Assembly (NCBI GenBank): GCA_006386115.1
Contig: VFIW01000010.1
Span: forward strand, 558,001 to 622,000
Source: Globisporangium splendens
Lineage: Eukaryota; Oomycota; Peronosporomycetes; Pythiales; Pythiaceae
Length of the DNA: 64,000 nt
Direction: 5' to 3'
Notes under the pieces: model-generated
The model's input: only the letters and a program-made list of their open reading frames with translations
Databases searched by the model: none
What the model was told of the DNA's origin: nothing
In this document: in pieces, positions 42,487 through 53,186 of the stretch
Layout: the number at the start of each line of letters is the position of its first letter
Numbering within the stretch: position 1 is the stretch's first letter
Program-made: the position numbers and the translations under genes

Positions 42487-44619
42487 TTACTTGGTCGTCC
42501 AGAGGTCAGCGCCTTCGTCGGCATCGGAATCCCACATGAACGAGTTGGAGCCCCACTTGATGCCCTCGTGAGGAGGGCAACCTCCGTGGCGGCTCATCTG
42601 GTCAACGTCGCCCTCTGGAGTCTGGACGTAGAACAGCGACGCGTGAAGGCCACGAGGAGGCACAGCAAGACCCGTCGAGCACTCATCCATGCCATTGCGC
42701 TTGATGGTCTCGTCCGAGTACCGATCCAACGAGTACGGGAACACAGTCTCGCCACCGATCTTGGTCTGGTTGTTGAGGTACAGGAACAACGTCACGAAAC
42801 GCTGTGGGTGAAAGTGCTTCACATAGCGAGGCATCTTGTAGTGGAGGTCATCGCTTCCGACGTGTCTCTCCCAAGTTCGGATCGCCAGCTCCGCAAAGGT
42901 CGGGAACGCTTGCATCACGCCAAAGAGAACGTGGTTGCGCCCGCGGTTTTCAACCATCCAGGCGTACCATTCGACGTTGGTGAGGCGAGTCAGGAACTTT
43001 TGCGAGTAGTCATCGAGGATGAAACCGAGAAGCTTCTCTTGGAACGACACCGTGAACTTGGGGTACAGCTTACCATCAGGGCGGGCAATCGCTGGGACGC
43101 TGTTCCCCAAGAAGCTGACGCGTTCCTTCGCCCACCGCACCCAGTAGAAGAAATGAGACACCGAGTTGACCTCGTGCTTTGGGAAGGTGTAGTGAAGCTC
43201 TGGACGACCGAGCTTCTTCTCCCATTCCTTCACGATCATTGGAAGGTACTTTCGTCGGTTGCCTTCTTTCAACAACACTGGCATCAAGAGCTCAGCATTC
43301 TTCGCGACATTCTCACGGATCCACTTGGCCCATTCTTCGTCAAACAAGGCTGTGAACATGTTACTCTCGTTCATTTCCTTGTAGAACACGTCCAGCAACG
43401 CGTTAGGGAACACCTTTTCGTCTTCAGCGTTCGGGAAAAGAGCGCCACCTTCACGGAATTCCTCTGGGAGGGTGCTTTGGTCCAATTCGCGAAGCTTATC
43501 AGCAGCCCATTTCGCCCAGGTTTGGTAATCTTCATAGTTGTACTCATTCGATCCCGCTGGCAAGAACTCACGAGAGTGGAACGTGTCAAGGTGCTGGCGG
43601 TAAAACTCACCCGCCGCATAGCGGACAAGTTGCAATCGCTCTGCGTACGTTGGGCTTGGAAGGCGAGCGACTTGTGCCGAGCGGTGACGGTATGCTCGAG
43701 TGAATGCGCCGTCGTCGACAAACGCAGTGTGGCTCGTACGCGATCCTGACACAACCTTCGAGGAGTTGCTTCCGTCGACCTTGGATCGATCCAGTCCTGG
43801 GATACCGAGCGCCATCACCTGCTTGGCTTCCGCGTCCGAGATCACATTGACGACATCGAACACTTTTGGGTTCAAACCAACCGTCGTGAGCACGACGCCA
43901 TTCTCCAGCGTGTACTGGTATCCTTTTTCGATGCCCGGCCAGACCCAGAGTTGGAAATCCAAGAGGATGTGCACAATGTTCTTGGTCCCCGCAAGATCCT
44001 GCGCGTTACGCACAGGAAGACCCATTTGCGAGTACAAACGCACACCGTTTTCCATCACATCGCGATCAGCACCAAGCGAAGCAGCAGCGAACTCGGCGGC
44101 TTGCGAGATGCAATCGAACTGACCATTCCACGAGACGTACAGCCCTTCATTTCGTCCATTGAGCATGAAAAACACCTTGTCCGACGCCGCGGAACTTTCC
44201 GCCATGGCCGTCTTCACGTGAACCAGTTTTCCGTCACCAAGAATCTGCGGCTTGTATTCCGCGTCGACGCACTTGTCGCCGGACACCAGGTGGCGCACAT
44301 CGACATGCACCAGATCGGTCTTGTATTTGTTCGGCATGTCGAAGTTGCCGAGCACAGCACCCTTGCCGTTGACGGTGTTCACGACTTTCGAGACACCGGA
44401 CGCCACAGGGTACGGCAGGTGCTGCACCAGCACATCGCCGTCGACGCCTCCGAACTGTCCGGCGCCGACTGCCGCGACCGCGACCGCGACAGCCGAGAGC
44501 GACAGCAGCAGAGTGGTCGACGAGCCGCCGCTCTTCTTGCTCTTGGAGGAGGAGGTCTCCGCCTTGGCAGCCTTGGCTGCTGCGGCAGTGGGGGAGGAAG
44601 ACTTCTTGCTCGGCTTCAT
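42487..44619 (-). CDS. Membrane-anchored prolyl 4-hydroxylase with a large helical insert
   Basis: 710 residues, one exon; ATG at 44619. A Ser/Lys-rich cytosolic start and one hydrophobic anchor (TTLLLSLSAVAVAVAAVG) place the rest in the ER lumen. The P4H catalytic fold is split: the first part holds the iron ligands HxD (YRQHLDTFHS, about 343). The second part starts at RFVTLFLYLNN and GGETVFP (about 606), with the distal His in SRHGGCPP and the 2-oxoglutarate-binding Lys in GIKWGSNSFMW. About 250 residues lie between, far more than usual. They contain two related helical units (EWAKWIREN...LGRPELHYTFPKH and EWYAWMVEN...VGSDDLHYKMPRY). All catalytic residues remain, so activity on proline-rich secreted proteins is plausible. 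Confidence 0.85.
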   Translation of the reverse strand: MKPSKKSSSPTAAAAKAAKAETSSSKSKKSGGSSTTLLLSLSAVAVAVAAVGAGQFGGVDGDVLVQHLPYPVASGVSKVVNTVNGKGAVLGNFDMPNKYKTDLVHVDVRHLVSGDKCVDAEYKPQILGDGKLVHVKTAMAESSAASDKVFFMLNGRNEGLYVSWNGQFDCISQAAEFAAASLGADRDVMENGVRLYSQMGLPVRNAQDLAGTKNIVHILLDFQLWVWPGIEKGYQYTLENGVVLTTVGLNPKVFDVVNVISDAEAKQVMALGIPGLDRSKVDGSNSSKVVSGSRTSHTAFVDDGAFTRAYRHRSAQVARLPSPTYAERLQLVRYAAGEFYRQHLDTFHSREFLPAGSNEYNYEDYQTWAKWAADKLRELDQSTLPEEFREGGALFPNAEDEKVFPNALLDVFYKEMNESNMFTALFDEEWAKWIRENVAKNAELLMPVLLKEGNRRKYLPMIVKEWEKKLGRPELHYTFPKHEVNSVSHFFYWVRWAKERVSFLGNSVPAIARPDGKLYPKFTVSFQEKLLGFILDDYSQKFLTRLTNVEWYAWMVENRGRNHVLFGVMQAFPTFAELAIRTWERHVGSDDLHYKMPRYVKHFHPQRFVTLFLYLNNQTKIGGETVFPYSLDRYSDETIKRNGMDECSTGLAVPPRGLHASLFYVQTPEGDVDQMSRHGGCPPHEGIKWGSNSFMWDSDADEGADLWTTK

Positions 44620-47600
44620 GGCGTCAACGACAGGGAAACGTGTGTCTCGGCGCGCGGAATCGATTGTGAGCGCGTACGTCAGCGCATCGCTGAAAACAAA
44701 CTCCGCGAATGAATGCCGCATCGGTTTCTAACGCCTTGATAATAAGTAGTGGATATTAACGCGCATGCATCTATTTTAAAAAGGTTTCTAAATTGTTGTG
44801 ATTTATGGAAGTTGAGTGAATAAGATATATATCTGTATTTAAGAGGTTATTTAAACGATGGACTAGGAGCGAGGCTGAGCTGCCAACGAGTACAAGGCGC
44901 ACGTTTCCGCACGCAAGGCGCGTTTCTTTGATCGGTGATTGGCGCAAGTCCCGAGTCGCGGACTCTGATTAGCTGAAATGCGCTGAACGTTCGTTCGCAA
45001 CATGCCACTGAAAACCAGCGGGAATGCAATAGGCAATAAATCAGTGCACGTGTCAAGAAGATCGCTTGCTTCAGTGCACCGCCTTTACATGCCGCTGCTT
45101 GTCTCTGTGGACGCGGAACCTGCAAACAGAACATCCAGATCTTCAGTCTAATACTCGGAGCTGCAGTGGCCACCCCTCACACAGACTTTGGGTGCAAACG
45201 TACACAATGAGGAGGGTTTCACTTGGGACGGTGCGAAAAACTGCCCTGCTGCAGTAGACAGATTTACACAGAGAGCACAAAGAGATGCCAAAGTCGTGGG
45301 CGAGATGCCATCATCCCTCCTCCATGTGGGATCGGGCGAGATTGAGACTGGGACTGTCCAACGGCGGTTTTACGTGTCCCTAAAAAGGCACTTCGAGCAC
45401 AACGCGTAATTACACTCTGCTACCGGTATTCCGCTGGTTGATAATTGACGACTGGTACAATACCGGCATCCCTTGCATACCGGGAATGGATCGGTTTTTG
45501 TCTTGTGGTTGAAGCTGGCAGCCAATCTTTTCGTCAAGTGGGTCGTGAGGTCGTCTCTCAAACTGCAAATCCGTCTACCTCCTGCAGATCCCTCCCTCCC
45601 CTATACGATCCATTACTCCTGCGACTTTTCTTTCTCACATGCGCATTGCGTGTTGTACAGACAGTATTGCAGGCGTTTAGTCTACGGTTGTGACACACAG
45701 TGTCGTGTTCCTCTTACGCCATAGAGTGCTGCAGCAAAACCAGGTCTTCTAGATGACGGCAACATCTACATCTTTCTCTATCAGAACTCCACAACACTAT
45801 GCACAGCCAACAGTTAGACGACATTAAGTACAACAATCGTGTAAACTGAGTCGAACATGTTGCGGAATGCAACGCGACACATTTAGACTGCACTGCAACG
45901 TTGTGATCTCTTGAGGCTAATTCTGAAATGTACTGTCGAGTCAAGATATGAGGCTAAAATTCGTGCATTTTGACGAGATGGGTGTCGCTCGTCCAAGCCA
46001 GCAGATGAAGCGTGCTGGGCAGCGTTACTCGCAGCAGACAGCCTCTTCTCCGTATACTGATGTGAGTCCACCGCACATCATCGAGATGGGTCCTCAGTTC
46101 CTCATCAAGATATGCACCAATGGCGGTACTCAGCGCTGAACTTCTCAATTGCAAGTCCACCTTGGCGCCAGTGCAAGTGCGTGTTCGAAAAGTGTCGACT
46201 TTGCTGAGCAGCCAAGAAGAACAAGCTTACTGTGCGATTTCGAATGCTGACGACCCTGTCAAGCAGCCAGGGAGAACAACTCGTAAAACCGGATCTATAT
46301 ACATAGAAACATTGAGACTTGACATTAATCCAAGCACAACGCGAAAAACCGAACGAATACGCCGCATTCAGACTGGCGAGAACGGATTTGAGGCACACGA
46401 CGCCATGAGCCAGTCGAGCCAAACGTTTGACTCGCTTCATCACTCGTCTAATGGCCACAATCGAGGAGCTCTTTTCACCAATATGGGCAGCGGCGCCATC
46501 GGTTCGCATTTATTGTCCAGCGGTGGTGCAGCATACCGGTTCGGTTCATGCACTGCTTGAACTTTTCTAACCCTCCAGAGAGATCCATAGGGAGGAGGGA
46601 TGGGAAGCAAGATCGCTTGACAATCAGACAAAAATGATTGTCCCCACCCAGTTTCACTTTGCGTGGCTGCAGTGGGACGAGCATACATTTTCCAAGTTCA
46701 ATTGCAAAAAAAAGTTCTTGTCAGTGACATGCCGCTGTTGCTCAAAACGGAACGAACTCTCTTGCCGCCGAGCTTCAATGCTTGATGCCTCTCTTCTACG
46801 ATGTGAATTAGGGACTCTTCCCAGGCAGCACACAGCGTGGACGCTCCCACTCTACTTTGACGAGCGTTTTTAATTTGTAGCAAAGTACTCGCCTTCTTTA
46901 TCCACCCATAGAGCGCAACCTCATGGCAAAAGTTCACTTTCTCTCTTTTTCGTATTTTTTATGGAAGCTTCCCAGCTGTAGTTCGCGAAGTGACTCGATC
47001 TGTCCTCAAAAGTTCATCGTTTTGTGCGTTTTGACCGACTGCCCTGCACTAAAACCCAGTCGAAACTGGTGGCCACCATAGAGCAAGCGGCACGCTGGTT
47101 GAAACGTTGAGAGATTATTGCGAAGTACCGTGCGTGGGTATGATCGATCTGGTTGCCAGGGGAGAGCACTTCACCGACTGATTTTCGCCTCATTCCGTAT
47201 ATTTTCATGTCTCCACGGCAAAAATCAACAGAATCTCTCTATCTGCGCGTCAAGCAGACAAAACCAGTCACAAGCGAGGCACAGATGCTCGAGAAACCAG
47301 AGCTCAGCTAAACACAAAGACCCGAGATTCTCGCCAAACCACGTGGGCACATTTTCCCATTTGGCTTGTCAAACTACAAAGAAGCCGTTGACTTGGAAAA
47401 GGGGAGCGTTCAAAGCCAAGGACATCGTGTCTTCCTTGTGCAACATTTGGAAGGGGAAACTTGCAGCATGTTCACCAAGCGAGAACTGAGCTGTTAAAAA
47501 AGAAAAAAGAGAGCTCTTCGTCCTCATCAGCCCATCGGCTTTGCTTTTAACTTTTGTTCATCTCTCCTCTGATTGGCTGAAAAGTGTTTTTAAAAAGCGA

Positions 47601-48284
47601 ATGTCAGAGAGAGAGAGAGAGAGAGAGAGAGGACAAGGTGTAGGGGTTCTGACACTCTAAGACAAGGAGACGGAGCGAAAGGGTTGGGGCAATTGCTGAG
47701 TGTCTGTGTCCACGCTGCCTCGCCATTACGCTCCTTTATCTGGTCCACATGTTTGCATAGGGCATCTGTTCCTCAGGACCTCCAGGCACGAGTCGCTCGA
47801 TCACTCGAGCGCGGCGCCTCCGGCAGCTTAGAAGCGAGATTGCGCACGACTGCGCAAATCGCATCGGCATACGCTCGACGCCAATCACTCACTCGCCTTT
47901 CGTGTCGGCGGCCATCCTCCATCTTGAGTAGGCCGTCCACAGCCTGCGACCACCACAGCCGCCGCAGTATCGTCCTGTCTGCCAGTCCCTGCGAGATTCA
48001 ACAGCGTTTGATTTTGAGTCACTGTGGACTGCGCCGAGTGCACAAAAGAAGCACCGAGAGCAACTTTCTTCACGGCGCGAGTGGCGACAGGCAACAGCAG
48101 CTTCAGTGTGGAAATCCCTACGCGAACGAGAGCTGCGACCGATTGATTGTTTGTGTACCAGCAGCAGCAGCTCGGTCGACTCGTTGCAAAAACTCGTGGC
48201 TGCGATCAAGAAGTGTGTTCCACCCCCAAGCACGTATACCCGCACTTTCCCCGCAACTTTGTTCTCTGGGAAGAAAGATAGACG
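44620..48284. other. 3.7 kb region with no supported gene
   Basis: Only short, compositionally poor frames on both strands; none matches a family I know. It contains the upstream regions of two divergent genes: inverted CCAAT-like boxes near 44937 (GTGATTGGC) and 47571 (TGATTGGCTG), and an AG microsatellite. Its AT-richer composition fits spacer or old transposon debris, but I could not identify terminal repeats or transposase remnants. Confidence 0.5.
47606..47631 (+). repeat. (AG)n microsatellite
   Basis: Thirteen AG units about 650 bases upstream of the PH-DEP-FYVE-GAF gene. Confidence 0.95.
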
Positions 48285-50699
48285 ATGCCTTCTCAGCAAC
48301 TTGACCACCCAGTGCTGAATAAGATGTCGTCGAATGGAGTGGCGCAATACTCGGACAGGTTGCAGCACTTGGCGGGTATGCTGGAGGCCAAGTTCAAAGG
48401 TGGCGCCTTCTCGACCTGGTCCGATGTGTTCGTGCGCCTTGAAGGTCGCTGGGTGACCGTGCACAAACGCGAAAAAGACGCGGCGTGGGTCGCTGCTGTC
48501 GAACTGGGACCTGGCGTTCAAGTGACCGATTTGAATGACACAGAAGCGTCGACCAAGTTCCCACGCCGATTTGATTTGAATTGTAAGGGTGGTGTGCTGC
48601 CTGGTACCGAATTGGGCTTCCGGACCAAGTCGCGCAAAGATCGCGATCTGTGGGTGCTTGCGATTGCTACGAATCTTCACATCCTCACAACCGTCGGCTT
48701 GGACTTGGCGTACGGCATTGCGGATCTCGAGCCGATTATTGCGCGCATGAAAGAAGCGCTGACGCTGACTCCAATTCGCATTCGCAGTGACCTGGCGATC
48801 CGTTGTGCCTCTGGAGAAGATATTGTCGCGTTCTTGGTCGCCGAACAACTTGCGAGTGATCGAACGTATGCGAATATTATCGGACGGCGCTTGCTTGCCA
48901 TGAATGTTATTCACCACGTCGTATGGGAGAAGGGGTTCGTGGATTCGAACGAGCAATACACGCTGTCGGAGATGGACGAAGAGCTCGGCTACGAGGTTGA
49001 ACACTTCCAAAAGTACATGGACAGTCGAAAGTTCTGGCGATTCTTTGACAGTGACTCTTCTTCGAGCAATGGCAGTGCACGTAGTGGCCGCAGCGGTCGC
49101 TCGGGCCGTGCCATCAACAACAGCACGATGAGTTCGAGCGGAGCTTCTATGAGCCAACGCAGTTCGGCGGCGAACGTGTTGCAAGCGAGCCACAGCCATA
49201 CAAGCAGCAGCCAAGCCTCGATTGTTGCTCCTCCAGACGCAGCAGCTGAGAAGAAAGCCAAGCACTGCTCGGTTTGCAAGAAAGGATTCAACCCATTGCG
49301 ACGAAGATACTCTTGTCGTACCTGTTCCGCGGTTGTTTGCAGCCATTGCAGTATGTCGCGCAAAGTGGAATCTGCGGATGAAGGTTCGGGCAATACCCGC
49401 ATTTGCATGAGCTGCAAGCTTAGCGCTGGAAAACCCCAAGAAGATTTCTACGATCGAATCTTCACTGGTCCGTCTCTCGCAGCAACCGTTAGTACCAGCG
49501 AGCTGTCGAGCGCCTCTGGTGGCAGCCGATCGAGCACGTTTTCTCAGTTTTCCTCGTCAAGCGAACCATTGACTGCATCTGAAAAACGAATTGCAAGCTC
49601 CTCCAGCCTTCAGCAAACGCCAGCGCAAATTCGGCGAAAGTCCAGTGCTGTGTCGCTGAATGGAGTCACGTCTGGACGACGTGTGTCCATGTCGCCTACA
49701 TCGGTTAGCGAGTGCCAGTTTTGCCAGAACGAGGCATGTGGTCCTCTCAAGGATTACTTCGAAGTCCCTTACCCAGTTTCCCAAGACGTGGTTGACAGCG
49801 ATGGACGCAGCCAGTACGTTATTGCGAACGAGCTTGACAACGAGCATGCGCGTCTCCGCTCGGTTCACATTCTTCTGAACGCCTTGCAATCTGAACCGTC
49901 GCTGAAGCAGTCTCTTCTCCACCTCTGCTCGATGGCGACGATTGCGGTGCAGTGCGATATTGCGCTGGTGGGTTTGCTTGACAGTGATGAATATGTGATC
50001 TGTGCTCAGAATGGAGGTAGCCAACTCGACGATAGCATTCCACGCGACAAGTCGTTTGCTGCACACACCTGCCGCAACGGGTCTCCGATTGTTTGCAGCG
50101 ACTTGACTACCGATGTCCGTTTCTCCGGGAACCCGTGGCGTCGTGACGTGCTGAAGTCGTCGTTCTATGCCGGTATCCCACTGACTTTGACAAATGGGCA
50201 CACAGTTGGCGCGATTGAAGTGTTTGATGCGAACATCCGGTACGGGTGCACGGAGGCGATGATGCAACTGCAAGCTGTAGTGCGTGGGTTGATGAAGAAG
50301 TTCGAAGACGTCATTGCTAGTGCACCAGTCGAAGAGCATGCTGATGTTCACTACAGCCACGAATACGATATGGACTCGGTGTCGGTGTCATCCATTGATA
50401 GCTCGATGTCAGTGGACAGCAAACCTGATACGCCGGAACCTTTGTCTGAGACTTCAGCCTCTGTTGCTGAAGCTGGTGAAGCCGGAGCGGCACAACCAAC
50501 AGACAGCGAGATGGAGTCGCGCCTCATGGAATTGCTTTCCCAGACCACAACTACCCAGGAGCAGCTCCGGAACCAACAAGGACACATGGTGCACGCGATC
50601 ACCTCCCACTCGAAGCAGATCTCGGAGCTGGCGAAGCAACTGGAACGCATGGAGTCGACTCTGCAAGCGAAACTAGACGGTAAGGATGCGGAGGAATGA
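48285..50699 (+). CDS. PH-DEP-FYVE-GAF domain protein (long form)
   Basis: 804 residues, one exon. A PH domain (about 20-130; GAFSTWSDVFVRLEGRWVTV, RKDRDLWVLAIATN) leads into a DEP domain (about 160-245; DIVAFLVAEQLASDR, YTLSEMDEELGYEV). The FYVE-like double-zinc module (325-375) has RRRYSCR instead of RHHC. A CQFCQNEACGP site (475), GAF-like domain (about 520-680; SFAAHTCRNGSPIVCSDLT, SGNPWRRD) and C-terminal coil (HMVHAITSHSKQISELAKQL) follow. From the zinc module onward it parallels the protein at 33480. DEP plus PH suggests membrane recruitment downstream of a G protein or phosphoinositide. A second Met at residue 14 could be the true start. Confidence 0.85.
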   Translation: MPSQQLDHPVLNKMSSNGVAQYSDRLQHLAGMLEAKFKGGAFSTWSDVFVRLEGRWVTVHKREKDAAWVAAVELGPGVQVTDLNDTEASTKFPRRFDLNCKGGVLPGTELGFRTKSRKDRDLWVLAIATNLHILTTVGLDLAYGIADLEPIIARMKEALTLTPIRIRSDLAIRCASGEDIVAFLVAEQLASDRTYANIIGRRLLAMNVIHHVVWEKGFVDSNEQYTLSEMDEELGYEVEHFQKYMDSRKFWRFFDSDSSSSNGSARSGRSGRSGRAINNSTMSSSGASMSQRSSAANVLQASHSHTSSSQASIVAPPDAAAEKKAKHCSVCKKGFNPLRRRYSCRTCSAVVCSHCSMSRKVESADEGSGNTRICMSCKLSAGKPQEDFYDRIFTGPSLAATVSTSELSSASGGSRSSTFSQFSSSSEPLTASEKRIASSSSLQQTPAQIRRKSSAVSLNGVTSGRRVSMSPTSVSECQFCQNEACGPLKDYFEVPYPVSQDVVDSDGRSQYVIANELDNEHARLRSVHILLNALQSEPSLKQSLLHLCSMATIAVQCDIALVGLLDSDEYVICAQNGGSQLDDSIPRDKSFAAHTCRNGSPIVCSDLTTDVRFSGNPWRRDVLKSSFYAGIPLTLTNGHTVGAIEVFDANIRYGCTEAMMQLQAVVRGLMKKFEDVIASAPVEEHADVHYSHEYDMDSVSVSSIDSSMSVDSKPDTPEPLSETSASVAEAGEAGAAQPTDSEMESRLMELLSQTTTTQEQLRNQQGHMVHAITSHSKQISELAKQLERMESTLQAKLDGKDAEE

Positions 50700-51647
50700 A
50701 CTGATAGTACCAGTAGTAAATAGTGATTCAAGCCACTTGACGCACCACGAGATAGGAAACAGATACAGCCCCTTTTGAATGCACATTTTTAAAAACGTAA
50801 AATCGCTTTTAGTTCCGCTTACGATGTGGGCATCGAGTCTCGTTACAGACACAAACAACACAAAACGCGTCTGTGTAGCTAGTCTTCTTTGTGAGCCTTT
50901 GAAAAAATCTACGTGGTGGTGGAATGCCGAATGGCAACGGGCTTGGCGGAATGCAGAATGGCAACAGGCTGAACAGGTAGTCATCTGTGTGGTCTTCTCG
51001 GACTGGTCTACGCAGAACGCCGAATCGAAACAGGTACGGGTTGTGGCCATTCCACATTCTGCAGCGGTAAATGTTAACTTGAATGCACACCTGGCAAACA
51101 TGAACATCAGTTTCAGCCACCTTGCATTTGGTTGTAAAGTCTCGACACAAACACAACAGCTCGCGTGTGCAGCTTGTCGCCTGTGTTTGTGATTCTTTCG
51201 AACAGGTATACGCGGTGGTAGAGCACGGGACGGCAGCCCCTTTGTGTGACTAGTCGTCGTCTGTGCGATCTCAAAGAAGAGGTCTGCGTGGCGGCGAGTA
51301 AAGTGCGGAGTGGGCATTCCGCATTCTGGCCAATTTGCCATTCGACTTCAACTCGCACGACCATCACTCTCTTTTACTTTCTCTCAAACTCGAAATTCGG
51401 GTTTTCCAACATCCGTTTCTGTTTGTTCACGAAACCCCTTCCCCTCTTCGCGGAGTGCATGGTGCTTTAATGTTGCGTGCCCGCAACTTATTCCCGATTG
51501 ATGTTGCGCAGGCGCGCCGTAAGTGCTGCGTGCGACCCGCAATCGAGTGGCCCCAAAATTCCCCCCTCACGTTTCCCTCGCCACCGCGCTTCCATTAGAG
51601 AAAGAAGCCGCCCCCTTTGAACAGCAGGAACACTCTTTATCGCCACG
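50700..51647. other. Intergenic region with diverged short repeats
   Basis: 948 bases. Copies of a GGAATGCMGAATGGCAAC-like unit occur around 50926-50965, with reverse-orientation relatives near 51040-51060 and 51313-51348. It also contains the promoter of the ATP synthase gene. No gene seen. Confidence 0.4.
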
Positions 51648-52793
51648 ATGCTCAGCCGTCTCGCGCTCCGTCACGCCGCTATCAGCATGGCTGCGGCCAA
51701 GGCCTCGGCTCGCTTCGCGCCTGCCGGCGTCAACGCTGCGTCGTTCCACAGCAGCGCCGCCAAGCAGGAGGAGAAGAAAGCCGTCGAGTACAGCCACCCG
51801 GGCTTCTTGACTCAGTACGGTCTCGACGACTGGAAGATCTCGATGCCGATCATCGCCGCGATCTCCATCCCAGCCATCAGCAATGGGGTACGTATTTTGT
51901 GTGTGCATATGGTTGATGCGTTTCGCTTTGCACAAGAAATGTGCTGGCACATAATTTGAAAATAGGGGAGCTGACGAGTTTCTGTGTGTGTGTGTTAACG
52001 TGTATTCTTGGTTAGTTCTACGTGCTGAACGAAGAAACCCAGCTTGTGTGTTGCTTCTTCCTCTTCGGTACCTCGTTGTACAAGTTCGGCGGTGACGCTA
52101 TCGCTTCGTACTTTGATGCTCGTGCGAACGCCATCTTGAGGTAAGTGCATCATGGCGCGACAGATGAGAGAGTTCGTTGACGGCTCATCTGCTGAGGATC
52201 TCACATGTACTTATTCTGCGTACAGCGAGCACAACCTTGTGGAAGACGCCAACATCGCTTTGGCCAAGGAAACTCTGGCGACTCACTCTTCGCTCCTCAA
52301 CATCCACGAAGACATTGCTGCTGTCGCGGAAGCCCACAAGGAAGCCGTTGCTCTTATGTGCCAAGTGCAGGCTGCCAAGTTGCGCCACAAGACCCGTGAC
52401 ACCTTCGTGAAGAACTTGGAGTCGATCCGTGAGATCGAATCGAGCTACAACTTGGAGTTGCAGAAGAGCATGGTCGCGAGCGCCACCAAGAACGTGCGTG
52501 CCGTTGTCGAGAAGGGAGACAAGGCGTTGAAGGCTGCTGCTTTCAAGCACGCTTTGGACATTATCTCGCAAGCCGATGTTGACGAGAGCAAGGAAGACGA
52601 CATCGCCGCCTTGTTCTCCAAGGAATTGCGCACCTACGCCGAGGGCTTGGAAGCCAAGCAAGGCACGGTTGTCCAATTGACGGAAGCCGAGCAGAAGGAA
52701 TTGCAAGCCGACTTGGACGCTTACATGAAGCGTTTCGACTTGGAAGACGCCGAGTTCGTGGCTCCAAAGGAGATTAAGTTGGAATTGATGTAA
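51648..52793 (+). CDS. ATP5PB: Mitochondrial ATP synthase peripheral stalk subunit b
   Basis: Peripheral stalk (stator) subunit of F1Fo ATP synthase. Three exons (51648-51887, 52016-52140, 52226-52793), 310 residues. An Arg/Ala/Ser-rich presequence without acidic residues (MLSRLALRHAAISMAAAKAS) targets mitochondria. Two hydrophobic stretches (ISMPIIAAISIPAISNG; LVCCFFLFGTSLYKFGG) form the membrane hairpin. The remainder is a long helix (EHNLVEDANIALAKETLATH onward) that reaches up the F1 head. Layout and hairpin match the b/ATP4 family. Confidence 0.85.
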
Positions 52794-53186
52794 GTTCCTT
52801 ACTGAGCACGTCACGACTTGCTGTGCGTTTCTCTAGTGCCCACTCACTTGCTTTGTAGTTGACGTGAGAGAGAGAGAGAGAGAGCGAGGAGAAAGGGGGC
52901 AACTGCTAAAGCAAGCATCATCACAGCAACAACTGCAAGAACAGCGACCAAAGTGTGAACAAATAATAAAAAAAAAGCAATGACAAAAAACAAAGAAGTG
53001 CAAAGCTGGCAATTGTCGATGATGAAATGTGTTCAAGCGTGCAGGTGGGTGCAACGAGGCCAAACAAAGTCGGAGATGCTGAATATGTAAGGCTACTCGT
53101 CGTGAATGTGGTCTATGCAGTTGTGCTGATCATATCAATCTGCGCAATTGTCCTTGCAGGTCAGCTCTTTCCAATTCAGAAAAAAC
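52794..53186. other. 3' region of ATP synthase b
   Basis: 393 bases between convergent genes. It holds an AG run at 52866-52884 and A-rich tracts around 52960-52990. No gene seen. Confidence 0.4.
52866..52884 (+). repeat. (GA)n microsatellite
   Basis: About nine GA units in the 3' region of the ATP synthase b gene. Confidence 0.9.

Noticed and set aside
46105..46560. Frames on both strands of about 130-145 residues
   Set aside because: No motif, poor composition, overlapping on both strands; not enough to call a gene or transposon.
47889..49439. 516-residue frame antisense to the PH-DEP gene
   Set aside because: No recognisable motif; overlaps conserved PH, DEP and zinc-module coding sequence.
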